The notes under the pieces: generated by a model
What the model was told of the DNA's origin: nothing
Seen by the model: only the letters and a program-made list of their open reading frames with translations
Databases searched by the model: none
Origin: Calliopum simillimum
Taxonomy: Eukaryota; Arthropoda; Insecta; Diptera; Lauxaniidae
Direction of reading: 5' to 3'
DNA: 64,000 bases
Assembly (NCBI GenBank): GCA_951812925.1
Contig: OX638369.1
Location: 64,060,228 to 64,124,227 of the forward strand
Program-made: the position numbers and the translations under genes
Shown here: piece by piece, positions 33,460 to 45,148 of the stretch
How positions within the stretch are numbered: the first letter of the stretch is position 1
How the letters are laid out: the number at the start of each line of letters is the position of its first letter

Positions 33460-36423
33460 TATGTACATACATACATAGAAATACGATAAAAAATAAACAC
33501 AAATTTTCAATATAAATGTATTCCTTTGTTTTTTTTTTTTGTGTTCTGTATTCCGATTTCGGCTTAATTCAACTTTATCGACTGTTGTTGTTTTTTTTTG
33601 TATTTTTTTTTGCCCAAATAGGGCTTTGAAAATTAATCACAACAACAACAACAACCTCTGAGCGGATCTACTTTCGGAGATATAGCCATCGGAAGATCGG
33701 GATATATTGGGAACCCCTGGATAGATGATTTCGTTATGATCTTGTGAGAACGAGTTTTGTCCAAAATGTAGTTTCAGAGTTTTACAGTGGGATGAAATTT
33801 GGAAAATATTGATTGTTAGACTGATTGCTGACTGATTTTAACGATTTTTTTGCTTTTGGGATGAAATTTGGCTTTTTTAGTGTTCAGCAACTAGTAGTGA
33901 AATTTTTTAGCAAATATTTCTGTAGTATATTCTGACTCAATATTCCCCTGTTTCAGGTGTCATTTTTTTTATCTTTTTAGGAAAAGGGTCAAAATGACCA
34001 ACACCTCAGATGTAAGGATCATATAGATTGATTCATCAATTTAACACAAGAATGCTTTATATTTGTTTTTTTCATGTAGAGTGGATTAAAATATCTGACG
34101 TGCTGGAGAAAAACGACGAGACACGGGTATTTTTTTTTTAACGCCTGCTTTAAGAATTTTTTGGATTTTCTCATATGCCTTACAAAAAGTTTCAAATCGC
34201 ATTTTGGTAATTTATCTATGAATTTTATACAACTTTTGCATTTTTCTATCTATTTTCTTAAATAGAAGGTATCTTATTTTCTTTGCAGATATATAGACTA
34301 TGATATACAAATCAAAATGATTTTTAAAATTTTTTTTTCTTGTGTAAATCTGCAGTTGATTTTGACTTTTTTTTTAATTTTCTCGGAAAAAAAAATAATT
34401 TTTTTCGAATAAAAATAATTTTTTTTAAAATATGATTTTTAAAGCCAAAACATAAACTACAAAGTATTTTTTACATTTTTACATGAAAACAATTTCACAA
34501 GAAATTGAACGATTTTCTTCCTATTATTGGTAATTTATGTGCCGATAAAGATATAGTGAAGTTTGTAATTTTTGCAAAGCTGACAATTCCTTTTCAAAAG
34601 TAGGTTCCCCATATCTCTTTTAATTAGCCATAAAACTACCAACAAGCACAGTTAGAGCCTATCAGGTGGTCAAATACTTACGTATAGATTTACACTAGAA
34701 AAGTGTATTTAGTCATGTACAAATGTTAAAAACATGTGTGAAGATTTATTTCCTCTAAGATGACGATTTTTTGGGTAAAATTACGATATTTTTTTAAAAC
34801 TAATGACGATTTTCTTCCAAAACCTTGTGGTAACGCTTAAAAGCCAAATCAGTTTGACTAACTTAATGCTTCAAATATACACTCGCACATTGATATCATA
34901 GCAAAGTTAGCAATATTCAAATCATAAACCCCATGAGAACAAAAGCGGCACACTAAAAGTTAAAACCCTTTTCCCAATCTCATTGCTAAAACAGGCTGAA
35001 TCAATGTTCTACAATTCCACACACAATACAAATGCTGCAACACTATCTCCACTAAACCATCTATCAGAAATAAAAGATAAAATTTTATTGATATCCAAAC
35101 AAAACTTTGGTCAAAATTATCGTTTGCCCCGTTTCGGCAACACAATGTCCTTGATGATGATGGCATCATAACAATTTAATTCTTGCATTATATCCATTGT
35201 AGTTTATTCCAAATCAATGTCTTACAAATATAAATCTCTGCCCCTCAACAAATATCCATTAAATGTGCGGAAACCACCAAATACAACAAATCACATTGGC
35301 TTGAGTCCCAAAAACACTCATCCCGCAATGTTTTCAGCAGTATCCTTAAAGTAAAACCCTTAAGAAAATAATTTTGCTTTCGTATACATATCAAAAGTTG
35401 TGGAGGAATTATTTAGCGTTCGAGGCGGTTCACAGTTTATGTATGTTATGGCCAAACATTAATGCACAACTAGGCATCGGCGGTAGTTTGTGTGAATTAA
35501 GGGAGTCATTATCAGTTGCTGAGATAGAGGGAGTGAATGTAACCCGAAGCAATTGCGAGCAAATATTTTGCAAATAAAAATTGGGTGGTTAATGCGTACA
35601 TATGTGGTATGGAAGCATCGATGGTTGATGTTAGTTCTTGTCATTTCATTTGAAATAATCCCTTCTTTATTTTGTTGCTTTTGAATAACATTTGTTAAAA
35701 TTTTTGCTTAAAGAATAGTTTGTATCCTCAAATATGGTTCAGTATCAAAATATCAAAAAATATTTGAAGGTCTGTTCCATTAACTTGTAATATCTGATTA
35801 GTATCTGTTAATTTTGGTCTCATCAGTCCCAATAACCCTTTTCCAGTCCTCTATTGCCCCAAATTTTTTGCTCCCCGCAAAACTGCAATCAAGCGGTTTC
35901 GTCACAAAAATCAGTTGCTTGCAAACATCCCGCTAACGGATACCCCCAGAGAAAAACGTTGGTCAACAATATTGTAGGTTATGAAATTTGCCATAAAAGT
36001 AACAAGGATTGTTTTCGTACGACTCATATTTTAGGACATATCCTAATTAAAAATGTGCCAAAAACAAGTCAAGTGAGAACGGTGAGTTGAATTAACTATT
36101 TACAGGAACCGGTTTGCTCTACAGACTACATCCATTTATTTTATTTACACGATTTGTAGTTTAGAAGATATTTTTTTAAAATCCTAAAATTTAAAAACCG
36201 TTTTTAAAAAATTTCTCTGAAACGTTGAGCCCTATTATTTTGAAGAACATGCAATTCTCTATGAATGTCCCTGTGGACATTTTTTTCTGACTAACATCGC
36301 ATATCTTATTGATTTTTAAACCCTACACCCAGGGTATATTCACGTTGTCCTTCTGTTTGTAATGCGGAGAAGGATTCGTGGCAGGTATGGAAAAGTATAT
36401 ATCAGTGCCGCCAATTGATATGG
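33460..36423. other. non-coding stretch with simple repeats and element crumbs
   Basis: Contains a CAA microsatellite (33640-33657) and a GTT-rich patch near 33583. The string CGGAGATATAGCCATCGG (33677) plus AAGATCGGGATAT recurs at 63272. A diverged relative of the FB4 arm lies at about 35880-36330 (AATCAGTTGCTTGCAAACAT and following). Open frames at 34983-35171 and 35374-35577 have no recognisable relatives and I leave them uncalled. Confidence 0.4.
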
Positions 36424-36553
36424 GCAGAGTGAAGCTGCCCCCCCCCCCCCCAAAGAAGATCAATTTTATATATTTTGTATTGATTTCGAAATATGTATAT
36501 AATACTTATATGGCTTGCCCTCCCCAAGATTTTTCTGAATTAGCGCCACTGGT

Positions 36554-38133
36554 ATATGGGCAAATCCGAAAATAATCTCCTCTTATATGACCCAATTTTA
36601 AAAAAAAAAATTTTTTCATGTACAATAACCAAATGTGGTGGAATTTATTCCTAAACGCATAAGCTGAAATTTCCGATAGGCGAACAAAAAAATTTCGACC
36701 TGAGGGGGTGTCAGGAGGTAGTTTTATCTGAAAATTTTGAGAAAATCGAGATTTTCGATAATATACGGGAGAGCACATGTTTCAGAAGTAGTAGATATGT
36801 TACGGGGCAGCTTTCAAAATATTCTGTAGTAAAATTCAAAAACATCGTATGTGGGTAGTGGCGACAGAATGGGTTAAAAAGTCTAAATCACTCATTACGG
36901 CCACATAACAGGTCCTAAAATTCTGAAAAAAATCAAGCAAGTTCCTTGATAAAAAATAAATCGACTTTGCTCATGATATTTTTTAATCAAAGCGCCCCCT
37001 GCCGAGTAAAAAAATGAAAAACGCTCAATTTTGGGTAAAAAATGCGATTATTGGCGATATGCGATCGAGCACACCATAGCGACACATAAGGCAAGATAGC
37101 GGGATATCTAACAAACATTCTGGAGTAAAATTCAAAAAAATCATATGTGGGTTGTGGCGCCAGAATGGGTTAAAAAGTTTAAATCGCTCATTACGGCCAC
37201 GTAACAGGTCCTAAAATTCTGAAAAAAATCAAGCAAATTCCTTGAGAAAAAATAAATCGACTTTTTTTATGATGTTTTTTTAATTTGAGCCCCTCATTTG
37301 GAGCAAAAAATGAAAAAACTCAAAATTTCGCTTTTCGCCAAAAATCACGTTTTTTACCCAAAAATTAGCGTTTTTAATTTTTTAATCGGCAGGGGGCGCT
37401 TAAATTAAAAAAACATCATAAACAAATTCACTTTATTTTCTATCAAGGAATTTGCTTGATTTTTTTCAGAATTTTAGGACCTGTTACGTGGCCGTAATGA
37501 GCGATTTAAACTTTTGAACCCATTCTGACGCCACGACCCACATACGATTTTTCTGAATTTTACTCCAGAATATTTGTTAGATATCCCGCTATCTTTCCCT
37601 ATGTGTCGCTATGGTGTGCTCAATCGCATATCGCCAATAATCGCATTTTTTACCCAAAATTTAGCGTTTTTCATTTTTTACTCGGCAGGGGGCGCTTAGA
37701 TTAAAAAATATCATGAGCAAAGTCGATTTATTTTTTATCAAGAAACTTGCTTTATTTTTTTCAGAATTTTAGGACCTGTTATGTGGGCGTAATGAGTGGT
37801 TTAGACTTTTTAACCCATTCTGTCGCCACGACCCACATACGATGTTTTTGAATTTTACTACAGAATATTTTGAAAGCTGCCCCGTAACATATTTACTACT
37901 TCTGAAACATGTGCTCTCCCGTATATTATCGAAAATCTCGATTTTCTCAAAATTTTCAGATAAAACGACCTCCTAACACCCCCTCAGGTCGAAATTTTTT
38001 TGTTCGCCTATTGGAAATTTCAGCTTATGCGTCTAGGAATAAATTCCACCACATTTGGTTATTGTACATGAAAAAATTTTTTTTTTAAAAACTGGGTCAT
38101 ATAAGAGGAGATTATTTTCGGATTTGCCCATAT
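36554..38133. mobile_element. foldback element FB5, 1.58 kb palindrome with internal tandem units
   Basis: Left ATATGGGCAAATCCGAAAAT and right complement enclose two arms of about 780 bp. The match probably extends to GTGAAGCTG at about 36428 and 38145, with about 110 bp (including a C-tract at 36439-36452) inserted on the left. Each arm contains two direct copies of a roughly 296-bp unit (anchor GTGGGT(A/T)GTGGCG at 36851 and 37147), so the element has four related units, two per orientation. The axis is near 37345. No coding sequence is present. Confidence 0.8.
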
Positions 38134-38520
38134 ATATTATTGATCAGCTTCACTTCCTGAGTCGATATAGTCATGTCTGTCTGTCCGTTAAAATTATTTT
38201 AATATTTTTTTGGGATCAAGATAATTAGATGCAATTCGATATACTGTCTTTGTCGTCAAAATTTACTCGTTTTTTTTGAAAATGAGCGAATTTGGTCAAC
38301 GGACACGCGCATACACAAAATATATTCGAAATGCAATTTTTGGAGTATTTTTCACGAAAATGCAACCAAATTACACATAAATACAAGCAAGCTCTGAGCA
38401 AAAACTCAGACAAGGGGGCGTGACACCTCCTATATAAGCAAAAGATCCAAAATGCTATTCTGAAAGCGTTTTTTGAAATAATCCAAACAAATTCACTCAG
38501 ACACTGAGAACAGTAAGTGC
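38134..38520 (-). repeat. dispersed repeat D, copy 2
   Basis: Complement of repeat D: the CTGATCAAGAATAT...GACTCAGG...CATGACTATATC tail lies at the left (38134-38195), then AGGAGGTGTCACGCCCCC near 38413-38430 and the GAAAGCG/ATTATTTCAAAAAACGC block at about 38463. It abuts the right end of FB5, which suggests FB5 inserted at the edge of this copy. Confidence 0.65.
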
Positions 38521-39600
38521 AAGATCTGAGTAAAAGCTAAATGAATTTTTACCAAAGTTCATGGCATCTCCCTTACAAGAAAAATTTTGAAAATACTGCA
38601 GTATAGGCCAGGTCAGAGGTGACGCCCTTACTAGTTCTTTTTGTATTCTTTTTTGATTGTAGCAGTTTGCAATATCAACCACGTTGTATTATCATAAAAG
38701 GGGAAAAACGAGGAGACATGCGTTTTCAGAAAAATTTGTTGATTTTCAAATCGCGATATCTATTGAACGGTTAGCCGCAAGAAAAAATCAATTCTAGAAT
38801 GCAGAAAACATATTTTACAAACGATATAAGGGGAAATCTCAGCAAGTGTGACTTTCAATGTGAATAGGTCTCGGTTCGCCGAGAGAGCACCCGTTGCATT
38901 TGCCATCCATTCTACCATGTCTGGGACACTTATTGGATGATGCTAAATATTAAAACATGCGTGTAATACCGCCTGGAAGCTTTATTTTTTAATTTTTTTG
39001 CCGAAATTCGAGCAAAATCCTTAAATTTTGAGTGTGAATTGAAAAAACGGCTTTCGTTATTGTGCTATAACTATTGAAGGGTGTCCATCGGATTGTTTGC
39101 GGCTTTCAGAATATTTAACATAGGTGCTTAGACGTAAGAAAAATCGCATCCCATTCATGTTCCTCCGGTAAAACGCTAGATACTGGTCTCTCAAGTTGTG
39201 TTAATGGTTTTTACCCGAAATCTGGTAATTTTCGATTCTAACATGCTGCTCTGGAGGCAATAGTTTTTTTCGCAATATTCCCCACGAAATAATATTGCTT
39301 AATATTATGACTAAAAGATCTGTTGTGGAATTCCCAAAATTTTCACGTGCGATAATCGTTATACCAAACTAACAATGTTTGTAGCTTGCGATAACGAAAG
39401 TGGTATTCCTAAAATTATAGTTAACAACAAAAAGTCTCAAAATTTAGTGCTGGAAAATTGTCGGAAATGTTACGAAAATTGTTGTCAAACTTCATCGAAA
39501 ATATGGCAACACAACCATTTGACAAATGAATGCGAGAGAAAAATAATAAAAACATCGTTTTAGTTTTTTCTTTTCTGTAACATAAAATAAATAATACAAA
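38521..39600. other. non-coding stretch flanking the MAK16 pseudogene
   Basis: Contains GGGGAAATCTCAGCAAGTG (about 38829), repeated in complement near 41845, and a stretch at 38998-39155 (GCCGAAATTCGAGCAAAATC; later TTTAGACGTAAGAAAAA-like) repeated directly at 41547-41650. No gene is visible before 39601. Confidence 0.5.
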
Positions 39601-40171
39601 ATGCAGAACGACGATGTTGTCTGGAGAAACATCAGCAAATCCTTTTGTTAGTGAAAAATCGATACTCGTACCTTTTGCCGACATAAGCACAACTTCACAG
39701 GTCTTTGCAGGCGTCGGACCTGCCCACTGGTAAACAGTCAATTGGTACTATGCGCGAGGAAAAAGGCATCATTTATCTCTTCATGAAGACCGCAGAACGC
39801 TCACATATGGCAAGCAAATTGTGAAAGCGTATGAAATACAACAGATAAATGAAAATTTCGTCTTTTGGCCAAAATATATGATTGTCAAGAATAAGCAACT
39901 TTTGTAAAGATCACACACAATTAAAACTGCGACGTTAGAAATTGATAGTGCCGCTGTTAAATTGAATGCCGCGAAACACGAAACACAAGATATTGAGGAA
40001 GAACAAGAGGTCGAAAAGGGGATGGAATCGGATAGCGACGTGCGTCGTGAATTACTTGATGAAGAGTTTGTTGATGCAGATTCTAACGAAGAAGATGATG
40101 AAGATGGAGTATATAGTGATGAAGATACGCTTAATAGTGATTCCAAATCCATCCAGGGGTACCCAACTTAA
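39601..40171 (+). pseudogene. MAK16: MAK16 ribosome-biogenesis gene, decayed intronless copy
   Basis: The ATG at 39601 begins MQNDDVVWRNISKSFC, the characteristic MAK16 N-terminus. The expected order then follows across shifting frames: FCRHKHNFTGLC with RRRTCPLVNSQ (39673 on; the Cys cluster of MAK16); GTMREEKGIIYLFMKTAERS; IQQINENFVFWPKYMIVK; a short KLKLRR-type basic remnant; and an acidic tail (DIEEEQEVEKGMESDSD, SNEEDDEDGVYSDED) ending at TAA 40171. MAK16 is a nucleolar factor for 60S ribosomal subunit assembly. The middle basic segment (about 100 residues) is missing, and stops (for example TAG 39649) and frameshifts make this copy inactive. No introns interrupt it, which suggests retrocopying, but a clear poly-A tail is absent (an A-rich ATAAAAAATAAAAAAAG string lies near 40276). 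Confidence 0.85.
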
Positions 40172-41929
40172 AGCGGTTTTCATAAAAGATATATCCGGAT
40201 CTTCTTATGAGTATATTTCCAAAACCAGATCTTGCTGACACTTTTTGATTACATATTCTTTGTTAGAATTACGGAATAAAAAATAAAAAAAGAAAGAAAT
40301 TTCAGAATTTTAGCTAATTTATCCATAAACAAGACATGAGCCAGTGATTCCCTTTGAACAACCAATAAAACTATGTGTGTATGTATGTATTCTCCTTTAA
40401 CTACTAGGAGGAGCATAGGGTCAATATGAAATCTCTCCATTTGTCACGATCCCTTGCGATGACTTTGATCTCTAACCAATAAAACTGATTTAAGCGAATT
40501 TTTCTTGCAGGAATTGACCAAATCCGATAGTTTGAAATAGTCCAGCGCTAAACATATCATCTCAGATGATCGCTGTGAAAAATCTGTTGAACTGCACCAA
40601 AGGACGTCTGTACTTTGAATGAAAAGCTTGAAGTGCGTAACATGATGCTTTGAAAATTTTTTTTAATAGAAAATAAGGCTAGAGCTTTTAATCGCTTTTT
40701 GATCTAGAAATAAATGTTAAGTCATTAAAAAATCTCGCAAACTTGTTTGCCCCGTGGTGTTTGTGTAGTTTCTTTGTTTTCTGTCAATTCCTTTTAATGG
40801 GCCATTTTAAAAGCAGCCAGACAGTGTAGTTTTGATCAAAAGAAGAGGTATAATAATAATGCATAAATTTTGGTGATGGTATTCTTTAATGAAATCCAGT
40901 CTCGTTGACCATTATTTATAATTCATGCACCCCTAATTTTTCATTCGTTGATCTAGGCTCTTTTGAACCACAAAAACACGGCTTACCCATTAAAAAAAAA
41001 AAAATTTAAGAATGAGCTAAGGATTGGGTTTTCTTATTAATGTAAATTTTTCAAATTTGAAGGCTGCGTATAGCATTAACTTCTATTCTTTTTAAATAAC
41101 AATTATTTTGATTGCATTCTTCAATTAAAAACTACATTAACATTGCTTTCGGTACGGTAACGATCTTTAAGCTACAAGACACATCAGCATCTTAAATTTT
41201 ATAAGCCTAAGTCACATTGCTAAAAAAGTTGTTAAAATTATGTTTGGGAATACCAATCAACAACAATTGTCGTTATTAGCAAGTTAACGACCGAAAAATG
41301 TCGGTAAAGAATTTGGGAATTCCACTACTGGCCAGGTAAAAGGGTGTACCACCTCTGGTTCGGTGTTAACACACTTGAGAAGATGCTTAAATGGCGATTT
41401 TTCATACGTAATTGCGTCTAAAAAAATGGTATTTTGATGGGCACAACAACCCGGGGGCACATAACAGTCTCAAACCTTGCATGATCATTTGATCTAGAGC
41501 CAATTAATATGTAATAAAATCGCCCTCAGTGCAAACGTGAACAATGCCGAAATTCGAGCAAAATCCTCAAAATTTTGAGTGTATTGAAAATTGTTTGAGG
41601 CTTTCAGGATCTTTAGCATGGGTGTTTAGACGTAAGAAAAACTGCATCTCGTTGAAGTGTCTGATTCGCGAAATTCAGTACATTACCCTCGAAAAATGAT
41701 TTTTGAAGATAGTGTGGGAGGCGATCGAAAAAAGTCAGTTTCGCAGGCTGAACAATACATCTATATATCTAAAATTGATAACTCACGGTCCAAAATTGGG
41801 TGCCACATGTTTGAAAAATAGCTTGATTTTTTTCGAAAAAGTCACACTTGCTGAGATTTCCCCATAAATAAAAATTTTTTAATGATAAGTAAAAAAGTGG
41901 AATGTAATCCGCAGCCTAGTTATTAAAAG
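40172..41929. other. non-coding stretch with a small reverse-transcriptase tail fragment
   Basis: On minus, about 40425-40475 reads EIKVIARDRDKWRDFI, the extreme C-terminus typical of one class of non-LTR reverse transcriptases, matching the relic near 46400. Direct and inverted repeats shared with 38.8-39.2 kb lie at 41547-41650 and 41842-41867. Nothing else was recognised. Confidence 0.5.
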
Positions 41930-42128
41930 CGAATCCGTTTTGAATTCGTTTATGAAATACGTAACGGCATCGCAACGGATCCGTTAAAGTTGAAAAAACG
42001 ATTCGAGATTTACAGAGTAATTTCACCCTCAAACGGGTCAGTACCGGATCCGCAACGGTTTCCGTAATGGATAAAATATACGAGAAAGTGAACCCGTTAC
42101 GGATTCGAAACGGGTCCGTTTGGCACAC
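41930..42128. repeat. cluster of GATCCGTAACGG-type motifs
   Basis: Within 200 bp the motifs AACGGATCCGTT (palindromic), CCGGATCCGCAACGG, CCGTTACGGATTCG and CGGGTCCGTTTGG recur in both orientations, ending at CACACTGGTAATG. This resembles the subterminal repeats of a DNA transposon end (CAGTGTGCCAAACGG in complement), but a matching partner was not found. Confidence 0.35.
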
Positions 42129-43130
42129 TGGTAATGTTCACGGGGAAAATGGGTGATGCCACGCCCATAAAGAAAATTCATCACAAATTAGATTTGGTAC
42201 ATGTGTAAAATGGATCGGGAAAAATAACATCCTTTGACAAAATTGGTGATACCACGTCACCTACACAAGATAAGTTGAAGCAACGTAGACCTGGAAATCC
42301 TGGTTATCTGAGGGTGAACAAATTTTCATAATGCCAATGCGGGACATTCTTGAATAATTGCCTAAAAAACGACAAAAATATAAAGTGAGAAGCTTTTTAA
42401 AATGTCAATGCGGGACATTATAAATAAAGGGATATTTCGTTTTCCTTGGCCCCTCGATTTTCACAAGAAAAAGAATTTCTTTTACTTTTTTGCACTTTAT
42501 TTATGGCACGACTTTGATTTCAATAGCCCCTCGACTTGATATTTTTATAAATCTATCCAAAATAAGTCGAAAATATTAAATAAAATTTTTCGATAGATCA
42601 TTTAATTTTGGAGAGATGAAGGATTAAAGTACGCGAGAATGTTGAAGAACTTTCAAGAAAACTTAGATCTGACTAAGTTTTCACATAAAACGATCTAGTC
42701 AAATCTAAGTCGGAAAAATTAAATAAAATTTTTCATTATCTCGATTTCGGGATATTGAGATTTAAGTCTTCCAAATTTTGAAAAATTTTAGGGATCAAGT
42801 CCAGTTGTTTTAAGGTGAAGGGGGCCTTATACTTACAGTCTGATTCGATACCTTTCCAAAAACTATCCGAATATGAAAATCGGTTAAGAAATGTCCAAGT
42901 TATGGACAATTATGTGAAGGAGTGCTTGTCACAATTCACCGCTTTTCCACTTTTTGATTTTGGCATAAAACGAGTGGTTGTCACAATTCTTGCTATGCTA
43001 GGCATGGAATGGCTGAGCTATTCAATCCTTAGGCTTTAAAATGCTTTTTGTCATTTTCTGATCTTGACCGATGTATAGCATACAATTTAGAATTGAAATA
43101 TTAAAATTTTTGGTTCTTTTTAAAGGAAAG
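42129..43130. other. non-coding stretch, nothing firmly recognised
   Basis: Two copies of AATG(C/T)CAATGCGGGACATT occur at about 42330 and 42398, and a GCCACGCCC-type string at 42160. Otherwise featureless AT-rich DNA. Confidence 0.4.
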
Positions 43131-43345
43131 GAAACTAGTAAGGGTGTAACCTTTGGCCTGGCCAAAAAATAAATACCCTACACTGCAGAATTTTGAAACT
43201 TTTGCTTATATGGGAGGTGCCACGCCCCCTTGTACGATTTCACCCAATTTTTGTTGAGAGCTGGCACTTCTGCACTCTGTGTCAAATTTGGTTCGATTAT
43301 CTCAAAAAACGCTTTCAGTATAGCTTTTTGAAGCTTTTGCTTTTG
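43131..43345 (+). repeat. dispersed repeat D, copy 3 (5' part)
   Basis: GAAACTAGTAAGGGTGTAAC and CCTTTGGCCTGGCCAAA at the start are nearly identical to copy 1, followed by GGGAGGTGCCACGCCCCC and TATCTCAAAAAACGC. The CAGACGGACATG tail of copy 1 is missing, so this is a partial copy. Confidence 0.75.
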
Positions 43346-44976
43346 CTCAGTTTTATCTCAGACAAAAGTAATGTCATAATATTGATTGGCTGACATTTTG
43401 TTAAGGACGAATAAAATTGATTTCTGTTTTCACAAAAAATTTACCTAATAATATGGAATTGTTAAAATTAAGGTGAAAAAATGATATCGACCAAAGAACC
43501 AATCATTATGGCACATAATTTATATGGCATTACTTTTGCCTCATTTTGTAGTTGCACCATTGTCAGTTTGAACGGCTCATTTAAAGGTTTGTGTTTTAGT
43601 TAATTAAAAAATATTGGTAAGCAATAATGGACATTTTTCCTGTATTACGTGTTATTAGATAATAATATTTTATTATTCAATAGCGTTTATGGTGCTGGCT
43701 AAAAAAGAAGTGTAAGAAATAAAGGTGTTATTTTACCAAAATGGACTTGCCTCACTTTCAAAATTAACAAATTTTTGTAATTGTTAATTATAAAGGGATA
43801 ATATTTTAGTTGTTCATATTAGACTTTTTGAAGTGAATTTTTTTGGCCACGCTTGGTGTAAAATTTTGAGTCTGCGCCACACATTTTTCGTTACATTCTG
43901 CTATATCTCACAAACTATACAAGATATTGTGATGAAATTTGGTAGATAGGTGCTGAACGTGATACACTGAACAAAAAATGCGTGCCACGCTTACTTTTCC
44001 ATAAATATTTTATGTCTCGCAAACTATATATATACAAGCTATTTTGATGAAAAGTTAAAAAAAAGCCTAACGCGATACACTGTTCAAAAATGAGCAAAAT
44101 CGAAGGAGTGCCACGCATACTAGCTTTTATGATGAAATTTGGTAGGAGAGCGTCAATCATGAGTAAAATAAGCTGGTCGGAAAACGGATATAATCAGATA
44201 ATTGCACCGGATTTACACTGTTTCTTTGTAAGTAGACATAGCTAATCCAACAACAGTGAGCGTTGTACAATAGAAAAATAGACCACCGCAGAACCTGGCA
44301 ACACCCAATTTCTTTTTACTTGGGGTTTTATATATAAGAATCTGACCTTATTTTTTAGTACTTTTATTATGCATACTAAAATCAATGCAAGTTCTGCTCC
44401 CGGATTAATTTTTTTTACATTTGGAGCCGATTTATGGCCATCCATTATAACCTTGCACATAACGGCCACCGTAATATGCATACATTAATGTAGGTTTAGA
44501 TTTTAGGCAAAAATCTCTTTATCTGGTAACAGTTTTCCCCAAAATTAAAGATTCAAATAGTGTTGTAATCGTCTTTGTATTTTATGCCTGCATGCATAGA
44601 TTGCTTGGATTAACATGTGTTGTTAACTAGTTTTGTGATTAGTAGCGTTAACGTCAAGCAATGCTGAAGGATACTCAGGGGAAATTAACAGTTAATTGCA
44701 TAAAATTCATTATTTAAAGTTTGTGGATATCTTTTGTAGTAATTTCAAGGATAAAGGTAAGCTTAAGCTAAATGAAAAATTAATGCATTGACATCATTAA
44801 TGCTACCAACACTTTGTAAGATAACTAAGTACTTAATAGGGGAAATTGGGGAATTGCGAGCAACGATTTTATTTTGCTCGGTATCACTAACAAATATCAG
44901 AAAATTTGCAAGTTTTAATAGGGTATGATATTCTGGGTGGAAAAAGTATATTTTTACCATAACAGTTCTTTATTGT
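43346..44976. other. non-coding stretch with diverged tandem phrases
   Basis: About 43900-44160 holds loosely repeated phrases (CAAACTATA-CAAG-TATT-TGATGAAA, TGATACACTG, GTGCCACGC) with a spacing of about 120 bp, related in flavour to repeat D. Nothing else was recognised. Confidence 0.4.
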
Positions 44977-45148
44977 TTATTTTCTTTTTTCAAGTTTTGG
45001 TTGTTTGCAAAAAATCAATGTTTTCAAGATTTCCAAAAATGATCGGGAATTGTGAGCCACCGCCTTAATTGCATCATCGGAAGCAGTTGAAACATCAATA
45101 TTTGCTTCTTTCAACTTGCATGTAACGTCATGTAACGGCTTCATATAG
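44977..45148 (-). other. unrecognised reading frame interrupted by the GGGGATT element
   Basis: On minus, CYMKPLHDVTCKLKEANIDV and ASDDAIKAVAHNSRSFLEIL read without a stop and continue across the target site into 46241-46290 (IHECTT) once the inserted element is skipped. The peptide looks protein-like but I do not recognise it. It may be part of an older transposon. Confidence 0.25.

Noticed and set aside
39421..40152. Minus-strand Ser-rich frames over the MAK16 region
   Set aside because: They are the antisense of the acidic Glu/Asp codons of the MAK16 tail and have no independent support.
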